From positions 1-56,255 of the forward strand of contig NZ_KB899515.1 in NCBI RefSeq assembly GCF_000378245.1: a DNA stretch of 56,255 bases, given 5' to 3'. Made by a program: the position numbers and the translations under genes. Below are positions 16,988 to 26,425 of this stretch, in pieces. Source of the stretch: Aromatoleum toluclasticum ATCC 700605 (lineage in GTDB: Bacteria; Pseudomonadota; Gammaproteobacteria; Burkholderiales; Rhodocyclaceae). Position 1 is the stretch's first letter; each line of letters opens with the position of its first letter. The notes under the pieces are model-generated. The model did not search any database. It worked only from the letters and a program-made list of their open reading frames with translations, and was not told the DNA's origin.

Positions 16988-17156
16988 TGTATCCGTGTTG
17001 ATATAAAAGTGTATCCAATAGATGAAGTCAAGAAGTTTTTATGGCTTTGCTAAGTGATCCGCGTCGATATTGGTGTCCGGAGTATGTAACAGCAGAGCGA
17101 ATTAATGTGTGCGTTGATTTGTTTGAGTGGATACAAAAAAATATTGAATTGTGTCC
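16988..17156. promoter_or_regulatory. AT-rich divergent promoter region with TGTATCC repeats (candidate GntR operators)
   Basis: The 340-base gap between the NCS1 permease and gntR is much richer in A+T than its surroundings. TGTATCC occurs at 16988-16994 and 17010-17016, its reverse complement GGATACA at 17129-17135, and a one-base variant TGTGTCC at 17150-17156. Two of these are followed by CAA. Repeated short motifs in this position are candidate binding sites for the adjacent FCD-type GntR regulator. No other gene or RNA is apparent in the gap. Confidence 0.45.
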
Positions 17157-17217
17157 AAAGCGGTTCTAGACTTGGTTTAACGACGGGCCGGACGTGTCCT
17201 GCCCGTGCATGGAGACA

Positions 17218-17973
17218 ATGATGGGAAAACGAGCATCTGCCGAACTGGGGACCACGCGCGCCGACGAAGCACTCGGCGGCAACGGCCGTGACGAGGCGAT
17301 CTACCGCAACCTGTTCGTCGCGATCGTCGAGAACCACCTCGCGCCCGGCACCAAGCTGCCCGAGGACACGCTCGCCGAAACCTATGGCGTCAGCCGCACC
17401 AGCATCCGCAAGGTGCTGCAGCGTCTCGCGCATGAGCGTCTGGTGGACGTGCGCCTGAACCGTGGCGCCGCGGTGGCGCAGCCCTCGGTGAGCGAGGCGC
17501 GCGACATCTTCTCCGCGCGTCGCGTCATCGAGTGCGGCGCGATACCGCTCGTCGTCGCGAAGGCGACGCCGCCCGCGCTCGAAGCGCTGCGCGATCTGGT
17601 GCGCCGCGAACATGCCGCGCAGGACGGTGGTGACTGGCGCGAATCGATCTACCTGTCCGGCGCCTTCCACGTCGAACTGATGCGGCTTGCGGGCAACGAG
17701 ACGCTGACCGACTTCCTGACCCAGCTCGTGTCGCGCTCATCGCTCGTGATCGCCACCTATGGCTCACCGCAGACCGCGAGCTGCCGCCATTCCGAGCACG
17801 ACGACGTGATCGAGATCATCGCCCGCGGCGATGTCGAAGGTGCAACGCGCTGGATGGATCGCCACCTGCGCGACGTCGAGCGCACCGTCGTCCTGGTCGA
17901 GGAAGAACCCGCCCCGGCGGACCTGAAGAAGATTCTCGAGGAGGTCGCCCAGCGCCGCCCCAAGCTGCGCTGA
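17218..17973 (+). CDS. GntR-family (FCD/FadR subfamily) transcriptional regulator of the allantoin locus
   Basis: A 251-residue regulator. The N-terminal winged helix (about residues 25-90) contains LAPGTKLPEDTLAETYGVSRTS, and the C-terminal FCD all-helical effector domain (about 100-230) has the expected Asp and His metal/ligand residues (FHVELMRLAGN). GGAG at 17211-17214 supports ATG 17218 or the adjacent ATG 17221. It is divergent from one permease arm and leads the other, so it most likely controls both; the effector would be allantoin or a breakdown product by inference. Confidence 0.88.
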   Translation: MMGKRASAELGTTRADEALGGNGRDEAIYRNLFVAIVENHLAPGTKLPEDTLAETYGVSRTSIRKVLQRLAHERLVDVRLNRGAAVAQPSVSEARDIFSARRVIECGAIPLVVAKATPPALEALRDLVRREHAAQDGGDWRESIYLSGAFHVELMRLAGNETLTDFLTQLVSRSSLVIATYGSPQTASCRHSEHDDVIEIIARGDVEGATRWMDRHLRDVERTVVLVEEEPAPADLKKILEEVAQRRPKLR

Positions 17974-18008
17974 GGACGTTCTCCCTTATTACAAAGAAGG
18001 AGACAGCA

Positions 18009-18740
18009 ATGCTGATACGCGTCATCAACCCCAACACCACCCGCAGCATGACCGAGAAGATCGGCGTCTCGGCGCAGCGCGTTGCCGCCCCCGGCACGCG
18101 CATCGTCGCGACCAATCCGGACAGCGGTCCGGTATCGATCGAGAGCCATTTCGACGAGGCGATCAGTGCGGTCGGCGTCGCCGACGAAGTGCGCAAGGGC
18201 GAGCTGGAGGCGACGGACGCGTACGTGATCGCCTGTTTCGGCGACCCCGGCCTGCTGGCGGCACGCGAGCTCACCCGCGCACCGGTGCTCGGCATCGCGG
18301 AAGCCGCCTTCCATCTGGCGACGATGATCAGCACGCGCTTCTCCATCGTCACGACGCTCTCGCGCACCGGCATCATCGCCGAGCACCTGTTGCAGTCCTA
18401 CGGCTTTGCCCACCACTGCCGCCGCGTGCGCGCGGCCGAGATTCCGGTGCTGGATCTGGAGGACGACGGCGCGTGCGCAGTGAACCGCATCGTCGAGGAA
18501 TGCCTCCGCGCGAAGGCCGAGGACAACATCGGCGCGATCGTGCTGGGCTGCGGCGGCATGGCGGACCTCGCCGACGAGATCCGCGAAGCGGTCGGCCTGC
18601 CCATCGTCGAAGGCGTCACTGCTGCGGTGAAGCTCGCCGAGACGCTTGCGAGCCTCAAGCTCGGCACCAGCAAGCACGGCGATCTTGCCTTCCCGCCGCC
18701 GAAGCGCTTCACCGGGAGATTCGAGCACCTGAGTTCCTGA
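18009..18740 (+). CDS. allantoin/hydantoin racemase (Asp/Glu racemase superfamily)
   Basis: A 243-residue protein of the Asp/Glu/hydantoin racemase superfamily. It starts MLIRVINPNTTRSMTEKIG, the hydantoin/allantoin racemase signature. The two catalytic cysteines expected in the family are visible in VIACFGDPGL and IVLGCGGMADL. In Klebsiella, HpxA interconverts allantoin enantiomers. Here it would make both forms available to a stereoselective allantoinase. AAGGAG lies before the ATG. It sits 35 bases after gntR and 67 before an NCS1 permease. Confidence 0.85.
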   Translation: MLIRVINPNTTRSMTEKIGVSAQRVAAPGTRIVATNPDSGPVSIESHFDEAISAVGVADEVRKGELEATDAYVIACFGDPGLLAARELTRAPVLGIAEAAFHLATMISTRFSIVTTLSRTGIIAEHLLQSYGFAHHCRRVRAAEIPVLDLEDDGACAVNRIVEECLRAKAEDNIGAIVLGCGGMADLADEIREAVGLPIVEGVTAAVKLAETLASLKLGTSKHGDLAFPPPKRFTGRFEHLSS

Positions 18741-18807
18741 AGCACCGCGACGACAGCGCCGAGACGTCCGCAAAGAGGCGTCCGGCTTGCACCGAAGGAG
18801 ACGGAAG

Positions 18808-20196
18808 ATGGCTGTTGCACAACAGAAGATCGTTGCGCCCGGACTGGGCGCAGGTGCCGGGACGGCGGCGCCCGACGCGTCGCAGCACAAGGCGGCAGGC
18901 GAGGAATCGCTCGCGCCGCAGCAGACGCGCATCATGGACCGCTGGTCCTACCTCCTGGCCTGGCTCGGCGGCTGCGTGTCGATCGGCACCTTCGCGATGG
19001 GCTCGAGCCTCGTCGGCCAGCTCAACATGCTGCAGGCGGCGACCGCGATCGCGATCGGCTGCTTCGTCATCGGCATCGCACTCGCGATCAACGGCGCGGC
19101 CGGCCACAAATACGGCATTCCCTTCATGGTGCAGGCGCGCAGCGCCTTCGGCTTCGCCGGCACGCGCTTTCCCGGCTTTGTGCGTGCAATCCCGGCGGTC
19201 GTGTGGTTCGGCTTCCAGAGCTGGATCGGCGCCGGCGCGCTGAATGCGGTGTCGGCGACGATGTTCGGCTACGACAACCTCGTCATGTGGTTCATCGCCT
19301 TCCAGCTCATCCAGGTCGCGCTGTCGATCTACGGTTTCCACGGCATCAAGTGGCTGGAGAACATCGGCAGCGGCTTCATCCTGTTCTCGCTCGTGTACAT
19401 GTTCTACGCGGTGATCACCAAGTTCGGCGGGCAGGTCGATGCGAAGATCACCGGAATCGAAGGCACCTGGGGCCTGCCGTTCTGGGGCGCGACGATGCTC
19501 TTCCTGGGCATCTACAGCACCATGATGCTCAACGTCAGCGACTACTCGCGCGAGTTGCACAAGGACGTGAAGTCCGGCGCGCTGACCGCAATCTACTCGA
19601 TGAGCATCCTGCCGGCGACGCTCTTCATGGGCCTGATCGGCCTGATGGTGTCCGGTGCGACCGGCACCGCCGATCCGATCAAGGTGTTTTCGAGCGCCGT
19701 CGACAACAAGCCGCTGCTCGTCGTGACGCTGCTCTTCATCGCCTTCGCGCAGGTCACGACCAACGTGCTCAACAACGTCGTGCCGCCCGCCTACGTGCTG
19801 ATGGACGTGTTCAAGCTGTCGTTCCGCAAGTCGGCGGTGCTGGTGGGCCTGCTCGCGTTCGCGACCTTCCCGTGGGTGCTGGTCAAGGACGAGTCGGCCG
19901 AAGGGCTGCAGATCTTCGTGCAGACCTACTCGGCCTTCCTCGGCCCGATCTTCGCGATCCTGGTCGTCGATTACTACATCCTGCGCCGCCGCACGCTCAA
20001 CCTGCAGCACTTCTACGACGCCGACGGCCCGTACCGCGGCGTGAACTGGGCCGGCATCGTTGCGACCGCCGTGGGTGCGATGGTGGCGCTGAGCTTCCCT
20101 TCGGTGTCCTGGTACGCGAGCCTGCCTCCGGCCGGGTTTACGTACTGGCTGCTGATGAACCACTGGGACGCCTGCCAGCGCTTCCGCCACAACTGA
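18808..20196 (+). CDS. NCS1-family permease (second copy in the allantoin locus)
   Basis: A 462-residue, roughly twelve-helix NCS1 transporter, divergent in sequence from the one at 15411. It has MDRWSYLLAWLGGCVSIGTF, QARSAFGFAGTRFPGFVRA and LNVSDYSRELHKDV in place of the equivalent segments. A hydrophilic N-terminal tail of about 40 residues precedes the first helix. AAGGAGAC lies before the ATG at 18808; the TTG at 18787 is in frame but has no site. Two NCS1 genes in one locus suggest separate substrates, for example allantoin and a hydantoin or purine. Confidence 0.88.
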   Translation: MAVAQQKIVAPGLGAGAGTAAPDASQHKAAGEESLAPQQTRIMDRWSYLLAWLGGCVSIGTFAMGSSLVGQLNMLQAATAIAIGCFVIGIALAINGAAGHKYGIPFMVQARSAFGFAGTRFPGFVRAIPAVVWFGFQSWIGAGALNAVSATMFGYDNLVMWFIAFQLIQVALSIYGFHGIKWLENIGSGFILFSLVYMFYAVITKFGGQVDAKITGIEGTWGLPFWGATMLFLGIYSTMMLNVSDYSRELHKDVKSGALTAIYSMSILPATLFMGLIGLMVSGATGTADPIKVFSSAVDNKPLLVVTLLFIAFAQVTTNVLNNVVPPAYVLMDVFKLSFRKSAVLVGLLAFATFPWVLVKDESAEGLQIFVQTYSAFLGPIFAILVVDYYILRRRTLNLQHFYDADGPYRGVNWAGIVATAVGAMVALSFPSVSWYASLPPAGFTYWLLMNHWDACQRFRHN

Positions 20197-20387
20197 TCCG
20201 CAGTACCGCGCGGTGGCTGCTTCCACCGCGCCGCAGTGCCCGATGCATGGCCGCGATCCGGCCGGCAGGGGATTTGCTGTGCCGTCGTCTGCGCCCCTAC
20301 CCGGGTGCCGGGGGCTGCGCGGCACCGAATCGCAAGCTTACTAAGCCCGACACCAAACCATCAGACAAGAGAACAAGAGGAGACAGC

Positions 20388-21467
20388 ATGGAAGCAAATA
20401 TCAAGGCAGGCGCCGCGGCCCTCGGGGCCGTCGCCCTGCTCGCGGCGGGGGCGGCGCAGGCGCAGAGCAACGTCACGATCTCGGGCCGCGCCGCGGCGCA
20501 GATCGACATGGTCTCGGCCAAGGGCGCGACCGCCGGCGACGCGGCCGACCTGGACGAACGTACCCGCGTCACCGACATCGCGAGCCGCATCCGCTTCTCG
20601 GGCAAGGAAGACCTCGGCGGCGGTCAGCGCGCCTTTTTCTGGATCGAGGGCAACACGCCGGTCGATGGCCGCGGCGGCATGTTCGGCAACGAAGGGGCCG
20701 AAGGCTACGTCGGACTGGGCGGCGGGTGGGGCGAGCTGATGCTCGGCAAGCGCCACCGGCCGTTCTACATCTCCAGCCTGAGCGCGGACCCGTGGGACAT
20801 CCTCACGCTGGGCAGCATCGACGCCGTCGTGTATGTCGCGCCGCTCAAGCTCGGCGCTCCGCCCAGCGGCTTCCAGGCGCTCAACAGCGTCAATTACTGG
20901 TCGCCCGACTGGAACGGCCTGCGCGTGCGCGGCCAGTTCAGCGCCGGCGAGAACAAGACGGCGACGACGCACGCTACCGACGAATACTCCGTTGCCGCCA
21001 CTTACGAGCTCGGCGGCCTGCACGCGGGCCTCGGCTATCGCCACCAGAAGGGCACGCTCGAAGGCAGCGGCAATTCGCTCGGACTGGTCGCGACCTATGC
21101 GATCCAGGGCGGACCGAAGCTCGGCGCGATCTACGAGGACCACCGCGCCGACTTCACCGGCGATACGCTCCGCATCAACGACTGGGCGCTGACGATGTCC
21201 TGGCCCTTCGGCCCGCACGAGCTGCGCGCGAACTATGCGCGCGACTCGGGCGTCAAGGGGGGAGAGCTGTCGCGCAGCGACACGCGCAGCAGCCATTGGG
21301 CCTTCGGCTACGCGTATCACGCGAGCAAGCGCACCGAGCTGTATGCGCAGTACGCGCGGTTGAAGAACGGTGCAGCTGCGAGCAACGACTTCGACGCCGC
21401 CGTGGGCGGCGTGGCCGCCGGCGCGGATCCGAGGGGGATAGCGCTCGGCATGATCCATTACTACTGA
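20388..21467 (+). CDS. betaproteobacterial outer-membrane porin
   Basis: A 359-residue Gram-negative porin (porin_4/OmpC-like family). A signal peptide ends at about residue 25 (AQA). The mature start SNVTISGRAAAQIDM, RIRFSGKEDLGGGQRAFFWIEG, YVGLGGGWGELMLGKRHRPF and the C-terminal alternating strand ending in Tyr-Tyr are typical of 16-strand trimeric porins. Its place between an NCS1 permease and allantoinase suggests a dedicated outer-membrane entry route for ureides. AAGAGGAGAC precedes the ATG at 20388; the frame is open far upstream only because of GC bias. The 191-base gap before it may hold its own promoter. Confidence 0.9.
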   Translation: MEANIKAGAAALGAVALLAAGAAQAQSNVTISGRAAAQIDMVSAKGATAGDAADLDERTRVTDIASRIRFSGKEDLGGGQRAFFWIEGNTPVDGRGGMFGNEGAEGYVGLGGGWGELMLGKRHRPFYISSLSADPWDILTLGSIDAVVYVAPLKLGAPPSGFQALNSVNYWSPDWNGLRVRGQFSAGENKTATTHATDEYSVAATYELGGLHAGLGYRHQKGTLEGSGNSLGLVATYAIQGGPKLGAIYEDHRADFTGDTLRINDWALTMSWPFGPHELRANYARDSGVKGGELSRSDTRSSHWAFGYAYHASKRTELYAQYARLKNGAAASNDFDAAVGGVAAGADPRGIALGMIHYY

Positions 21468-21536
21468 GCGGGCGAGCGGGGCGGTGCGACCGGCCGGGCG
21501 CACCGCCCGCCCCGCGGAAACCTGCAGGAGAGAAGC

Positions 21537-22472
21537 ATGACCATGAACAAGGATTACCCCCGCGACCTCGTCGGCTACGGCCGCAACCCGCCTTACGCGA
21601 ACTGGCCCGGCCGCGCGCGCGTCGCGGTGCAGTTCGTGCTGAACTACGAGGAAGGCGGCGAGAACTGCGTGCTGCACGGCGACCCCGGCAGCGAGCAGTT
21701 CCTGTCCGAACTCTTCAATCCGCCCGCGATCCCCGACCGCCACCTGTCGATGGAAGGCATCTACGAATACGGTTCGCGCGTCGGCGTGTGGCGCTTCCTG
21801 CGCGAGTTCGAGCGCCGCGGCCTGCCACTGACGATCTTCGGCGTGTCGATGGCCTTGCAGCGCCATCCCGAAGTGACCGCCGCCTTCCGCGAACTCGGCC
21901 ACGAGATCGCCTGCCACGGCTGGCGCTGGATCCACTACCAGAACGTCGACGAGGCGACCGAGCGCGAGCACATGCGCATCGGCATGGAGATCATCGAACG
22001 ACTCACCGGCGAACGCGCGCTGGGCTGGTACACCGGCCGCGATTCCCCCAACACGCACCGCCTCGTCGCCGACTACGGCGGTTTCCTGTACGACGCCGAC
22101 TACTACGGCGACGACCTGCCGTTCTGGATGGAGGTGCAGAAGAGCGACGGCGCGACCGTGCCGCAGCTCATCGTCCCCTATACGCTGGACACCAACGACA
22201 TGCGCTTCGCGCTGCCGCAGGGTTTCTCGCACGGCGACGAGTTCTTCGAATACCTGCGCGACGCTTTCGATGTGATGTATGCGGAAGGCGACGAGCGCCC
22301 CGCGATGATGTCGGTCGGCATGCACTGCCGCCTGCTCGGCCGCCCCGGCCGCTTCCGCGCGCTGCAGCGCTTCCTCGACCACATCGAGAAGCACGACCGC
22401 GTGTGGGTATGCCGCCGCGTCGACATCGCGCGCCACTGGCGCGAGCATCACCCCTACGCGCCGGCACGCTGA
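21537..22472 (+). CDS. puuE: allantoinase PuuE (polysaccharide-deacetylase fold)
   Basis: A 311-residue PuuE-type allantoinase, the metal-independent cyclic-ureide hydrolase that opens allantoin to allantoate. It belongs to the polysaccharide deacetylase (NodB) superfamily and not to the amidohydrolase AllB family. Visible family segments are RDLVGYGRNPPYANWPG, FVLNYEEGGENCVLHGD, EIACHGWRWIHYQ, RALGWYTGRDSPNT and MMSVGMHCRLLGRPGR. It completes, with alc and allA, the path from allantoin to glyoxylate plus urea. GGAGAG lies before the ATG. It is the last gene of the plus-strand arm. Confidence 0.95.
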   Translation: MTMNKDYPRDLVGYGRNPPYANWPGRARVAVQFVLNYEEGGENCVLHGDPGSEQFLSELFNPPAIPDRHLSMEGIYEYGSRVGVWRFLREFERRGLPLTIFGVSMALQRHPEVTAAFRELGHEIACHGWRWIHYQNVDEATEREHMRIGMEIIERLTGERALGWYTGRDSPNTHRLVADYGGFLYDADYYGDDLPFWMEVQKSDGATVPQLIVPYTLDTNDMRFALPQGFSHGDEFFEYLRDAFDVMYAEGDERPAMMSVGMHCRLLGRPGRFRALQRFLDHIEKHDRVWVCRRVDIARHWREHHPYAPAR

Positions 22473-22577
22473 ACCCCTGCGGAAGGCCGGTCGCCGCTGG
22501 ACGGCCGCCTCCGCGTCCGGTACGCGCTGCGTGCGATCCGCGCCCGTGCCGTGCCGCAGGTTGCGCGGCGTGAGGGC

Positions 22578-22594
22578 CTTAAGACACGGTTAAG
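22578..22594 (+). promoter_or_regulatory. direct-repeat box CTTAAG-N5-GTTAAG (PmrA/QseB-like)
   Basis: CTTAAG (22578-22583) and GTTAAG (22589-22594) are spaced by five bases, very close to the CTTAAG-N5-CTTAAG boxes bound by PmrA/QseB-type OmpR-family regulators. It lies 124 bases upstream of the ion-channel gene, with a weak CATAGA -10-like element about eight bases further on. No such regulator gene is in the window. Confidence 0.4.
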
Positions 22595-22717
22595 TCATGC
22601 TCGCATAGACTCCGCATCGATGTGCGCGGAATCTGTTTCCGGTTGCCCATGGGGGCGGCACGGCCCGCAGTTCATGCGGCCGGCGCATCGTGAGCCACTG
22701 TCGGGAGATCCGCGTCC

Positions 22718-23173
22718 GTGTACATCGTGTTTTTCGCCTGCGCCCTGCTGATCGTGTCGAGCACGGTGCTGCATTACGAAGCCCTGCGGGTGCTGAATTC
22801 GACGCTCCCGCGGTTGGGAATACCGAACCGCACCAAGCTCCTCGTCGTCATGGGAGGGACCTTCCTCGCGCATGCGGTCGAGATCGCGCTGTATGGTGCG
22901 GCCCTCTACATCCTTGTCCGCTTCCTGAACGCCGGCGAGTTGTCCGGTAAGGCGGGTTTTTCTCTCGCCAGTTGCCTGTACTTCTCGGCGGAAACCTACA
23001 CGTCGCTCGGCTTCGGCGACCTGACGCCGACCGGGCCGGTGCGCCTGCTGGCGGGCGTCGAGGCGCTCAACGGACTCCTGCTGATCGGCTGGTCGGCCTC
23101 CTTCACCTACATCGCCATGGAGCGGTTCTGGAGCGTCGATCCCGCAGCGCCGCGCGACGGGGACGGACAATAG
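22718..23173 (+). CDS. small two-helix ion channel protein (K+ channel pore family)
   Basis: A 151-residue inner-membrane protein of the Ion_trans_2 class. Hydrophobic helices at about residues 1-20 and 45-68 are followed by a pore helix with the selectivity-filter-like TSLGFGD (95-101) and a final helix (about 108-132). The filter differs from the canonical TVGYGD by Leu and Phe, as in several bacterial homologues, so K+ selectivity is likely but not certain. No regulatory RCK domain is attached. The GTG at 22718 starts the frame. Confidence 0.75.
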   Translation: MYIVFFACALLIVSSTVLHYEALRVLNSTLPRLGIPNRTKLLVVMGGTFLAHAVEIALYGAALYILVRFLNAGELSGKAGFSLASCLYFSAETYTSLGFGDLTPTGPVRLLAGVEALNGLLLIGWSASFTYIAMERFWSVDPAAPRDGDGQ

Positions 23174-23358
23174 CGATCCCCCCGTCAGCAGGCGTTTCGC
23201 GCCGAAGTTCCGTGCCGTACCGTCCCACTTGCCGACGAGGTTCGCCACACCTATGGTGATATATGGTCGATGCATGGCCGATCCCGGCTGCGGCGGCCAC
23301 CTCGCCTGCGCACTGCCGCAGCGGCAGGCGCGGAACACTGAACAGCAAGGAGATTCGT

Positions 23359-23931
23359 ATGACCAGGTACAAGGTTGGGTACTTTGTCGGCAGCCTCTCG
23401 AGCACCTCGATCAATCGCATGCTGGCGAAGGCGCTGGTACGTCTGGCGCCCCCTGAACTGGAGCTGACCGAAATCCCGATCAGGGACCTGGCGCTCTACA
23501 GCCAGGATTACGATGCCGACTTCCCGCCGGTCGCTCGCGCCTTCAAGAAGGCGATCGGTGATTCGGATGCCATCCTGTTTGTAACACCGGAATTCAACCG
23601 CTCCATTCCCGGCGGCCTGAAGAATGCGATCGACTGGGCGAGCCGCCCCTGGGGCCAGAACTCCTTCGCCCGCAAGCCCACCGCCGTGATCGGAGCCTCA
23701 CCCGGCTCGATCGGCACGGCCGTAGCCCAGCATAGCCTGCGCGGTGTGCTGTGCTACTGCAACGCGCCGCTGATGAACACGGTCGAGGCATACATCCAGT
23801 TCAAGCCGGGCCTCATCACCGAGGACGGACAGGTCACGGATGACTCGACGGCCGAGTTCCTGCGCAACTACATGAACGAGTTCCATGCCTTCATCGTGCG
23901 CGTGCTGACTGTGCTGCCGCGCACCACCTGA
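23359..23931 (+). CDS. NADPH-dependent FMN reductase (YieF/ChrR-like)
   Basis: A 190-residue flavodoxin-fold oxidoreductase. The N-terminal GSLSSTSINRMLAKAL is the FMN phosphate-binding loop, and TPEFNRSIPGGLKNAIDWASRP is the characteristic flavin/NADPH site of the FMN_red family (quinone, chromate or azo reductases such as E. coli ChrR). GASPGSIGTAVAQ follows in the expected place. AAGGAG at 23347-23352 fixes the start at 23359. It probably protects against quinones or metals; a bipartite ChrA lies 14 kb away and is not linked. It is monocistronic. Confidence 0.88.
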   Translation: MTRYKVGYFVGSLSSTSINRMLAKALVRLAPPELELTEIPIRDLALYSQDYDADFPPVARAFKKAIGDSDAILFVTPEFNRSIPGGLKNAIDWASRPWGQNSFARKPTAVIGASPGSIGTAVAQHSLRGVLCYCNAPLMNTVEAYIQFKPGLITEDGQVTDDSTAEFLRNYMNEFHAFIVRVLTVLPRTT

Positions 23932-24022
23932 TCGGTCGGCCGGACGTCACCCGATGATCGGCGGGGCGGGCATTCCGCCCGTCGATCCGGTCGTGGGGTG
24001 GCGTTTCGGCACGACCCATCCG

Positions 24023-24068
24023 TTCGGAAAACCGAACGGATCTGCGGCCGGAAATTCGGATTTCCGAA
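24023..24068 (+). promoter_or_regulatory. tandem AauR-type enhancer sites (TTCGG-N4-CCGAA x2)
   Basis: TTCGGAAAACCGAA (24023-24036) and TTCGGATTTCCGAA (24055-24068) are two exact copies of the TTCGG-N4-CCGAA inverted repeat described for AauR in Pseudomonas. Their centres are 32 bases apart, about three helical turns. They lie roughly 80-120 bases upstream of a sigma-54 promoter, the usual place for an enhancer-binding protein, and an AauR-like regulator is encoded at the end of this gene block. Confidence 0.8.
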
Positions 24069-24144
24069 CGGCCGCGCACAACTCCGATTCCACTGTTCCA
24101 TGCGCGCCAAGGGCTGGGCGCCTTGCGCAGTGCAGCAAAAAAGC

Positions 24145-24160
24145 TGGCACGCCGTCTGCA
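24145..24160 (+). promoter_or_regulatory. sigma-54 (-24/-12) promoter of gltI
   Basis: TGGCACGCCGTCTGCA matches the TGGCACG-N4-TTGCA consensus with GG and GC exactly ten bases apart; only one base of the -12 block differs. Transcription would start at about 24172, some 35 bases before the gltI ATG. The tandem inverted repeats upstream and the sigma-54 regulator at 30595 complete the circuit. Confidence 0.8.
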
Positions 24161-24207
24161 ATGGATATGGCCATCGGGATTATTTATCCCGCCATACCAA
24201 AGGAGAC

Positions 24208-25116
24208 ATGATGTTGCCGCGCAAGCCCCTGAATGCCACCCTCGCCGCCCTGATCACCGTCGGTGCCGTCGCCCTCGTGCCCGCCGTCGCGCAGGCCAAT
24301 ACGCTGCAGAAGATCAAGGAAACCGGGAGCATCACGCTCGGCCATCGCGAATCCTCGATCCCGTTCTCCTACTACGACCAGAACCAGCAGGTGGTGGGCT
24401 ATTCGCAGGAGATGATGCTGAAGGTCGTCGAGGCGATCAAAGCCGAGCTGAAGATGCCGAACCTGCAGGTGCGCATGATGCCGGTGACCTCACAGAACCG
24501 CATTCCGCTGGTGCAGAACGGCACCGTGTCGATCGAGTGCGGTTCGACGACGAACAACAGCGAGCGCGCGAAGCAGGTGGCCTTCTCGAACACGATCTTC
24601 GTCGTCGGCACGCGTCTGATGACGAAGAAGGAGTCGGGCGTGACGGACTTCGAGCAGCTCGCCGGCAAGAACGTCGTGACGACCGCCGGCACGACCTCGG
24701 AGCGCCTGCTGCGCAAGATGAACGAGGAAAAGAAACTCGGTATGAATATCATCAGCGCGAAGGACCACGGCGAGTCTTTCCTCACGCTGGAAACCGGGCG
24801 CGCGGTCGCTTTCATGATGGACGACGCGCTGCTCTATGGCGAACTGGCGAAGGCCAAGCGCCCGGCCGACTGGACCATCACCGGCACGCCGCAATCATAT
24901 GAAGCCTACGGCTGCATGATGAGCAAGGACGATCCGGCTTTCAAGAAGGTGGTCGATGCGGCGATCGCGAAGACCATGACTTCCGGCGAGGCCGAGGCGA
25001 TCTATAACAAATGGTTCCTCGCGGCGATCCCGCCGAAGAACATCAACCTCGGCTTCCCGATCTCGGATGTGATGAAGAAGCTCTTCAAGGAGCCGAACGA
25101 CCGCGCGTTCGAGTGA
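24208..25116 (+). CDS. gltI: glutamate/aspartate ABC transporter, periplasmic binding protein
   Basis: A 302-residue solute-binding protein of the SBP_bac_3 family. A signal peptide ends near AQA-N (about residue 30). The mature part has TGSITLGHRESSIPFSYYD, VSIECGSTTNNSERAKQVAFSN and VTTAGTTSERLLRKMN, typical of GltI/DEBP proteins for acidic amino acids. AAGGAG precedes the ATG at 24208. It is transcribed from a sigma-54 promoter and heads a block in which ansB separates it from the permease genes. A 6-bp GC hairpin at 25153-25169, just after it, may raise the level of gltI message over the downstream genes. Confidence 0.95.
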   Translation: MMLPRKPLNATLAALITVGAVALVPAVAQANTLQKIKETGSITLGHRESSIPFSYYDQNQQVVGYSQEMMLKVVEAIKAELKMPNLQVRMMPVTSQNRIPLVQNGTVSIECGSTTNNSERAKQVAFSNTIFVVGTRLMTKKESGVTDFEQLAGKNVVTTAGTTSERLLRKMNEEKKLGMNIISAKDHGESFLTLETGRAVAFMMDDALLYGELAKAKRPADWTITGTPQSYEAYGCMMSKDDPAFKKVVDAAIAKTMTSGEAEAIYNKWFLAAIPPKNINLGFPISDVMKKLFKEPNDRAFE

Positions 25117-25150
25117 TCGGTCCGGTCCCGACCCCAACTGAAAAATATAA

Positions 25151-26272
<1,122 letters not shown>

Positions 26273-26281
26273 GAGCTTGTC

Positions 26282-26300
26282 CCCGGATTTCAAGTCCGGG
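26282..26300 (+). other. GC-rich hairpin between ansB and gltJ
   Basis: CCCGGA (26282-26287) and TCCGGG (26295-26300) can pair around a seven-base loop, eight bases after the ansB stop codon. No T-run follows, so it is not a standard intrinsic terminator; it may partly attenuate transcription or protect the upstream message. It lies in the 153-base gap before gltJ. Confidence 0.4.
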
Positions 26301-26425
26301 TAAGCACCCGATCTCCCGCCCCTGAAGCATCCCGTACCGCCGGCGCCTCGTGCGCCGGGGGCAGGGGACGGCTGCGCCGGTTGCATCCGCCGGGGCCTTT
26401 TCCTCCGACGTTTCTGGAGTCATGC

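Noticed and set aside
19203-21467. Much longer N-terminal frame for the porin
   Set aside because: The signal peptide with a ribosome site begins at 20388. The upstream part is an out-of-frame reading of the NCS1 permease.
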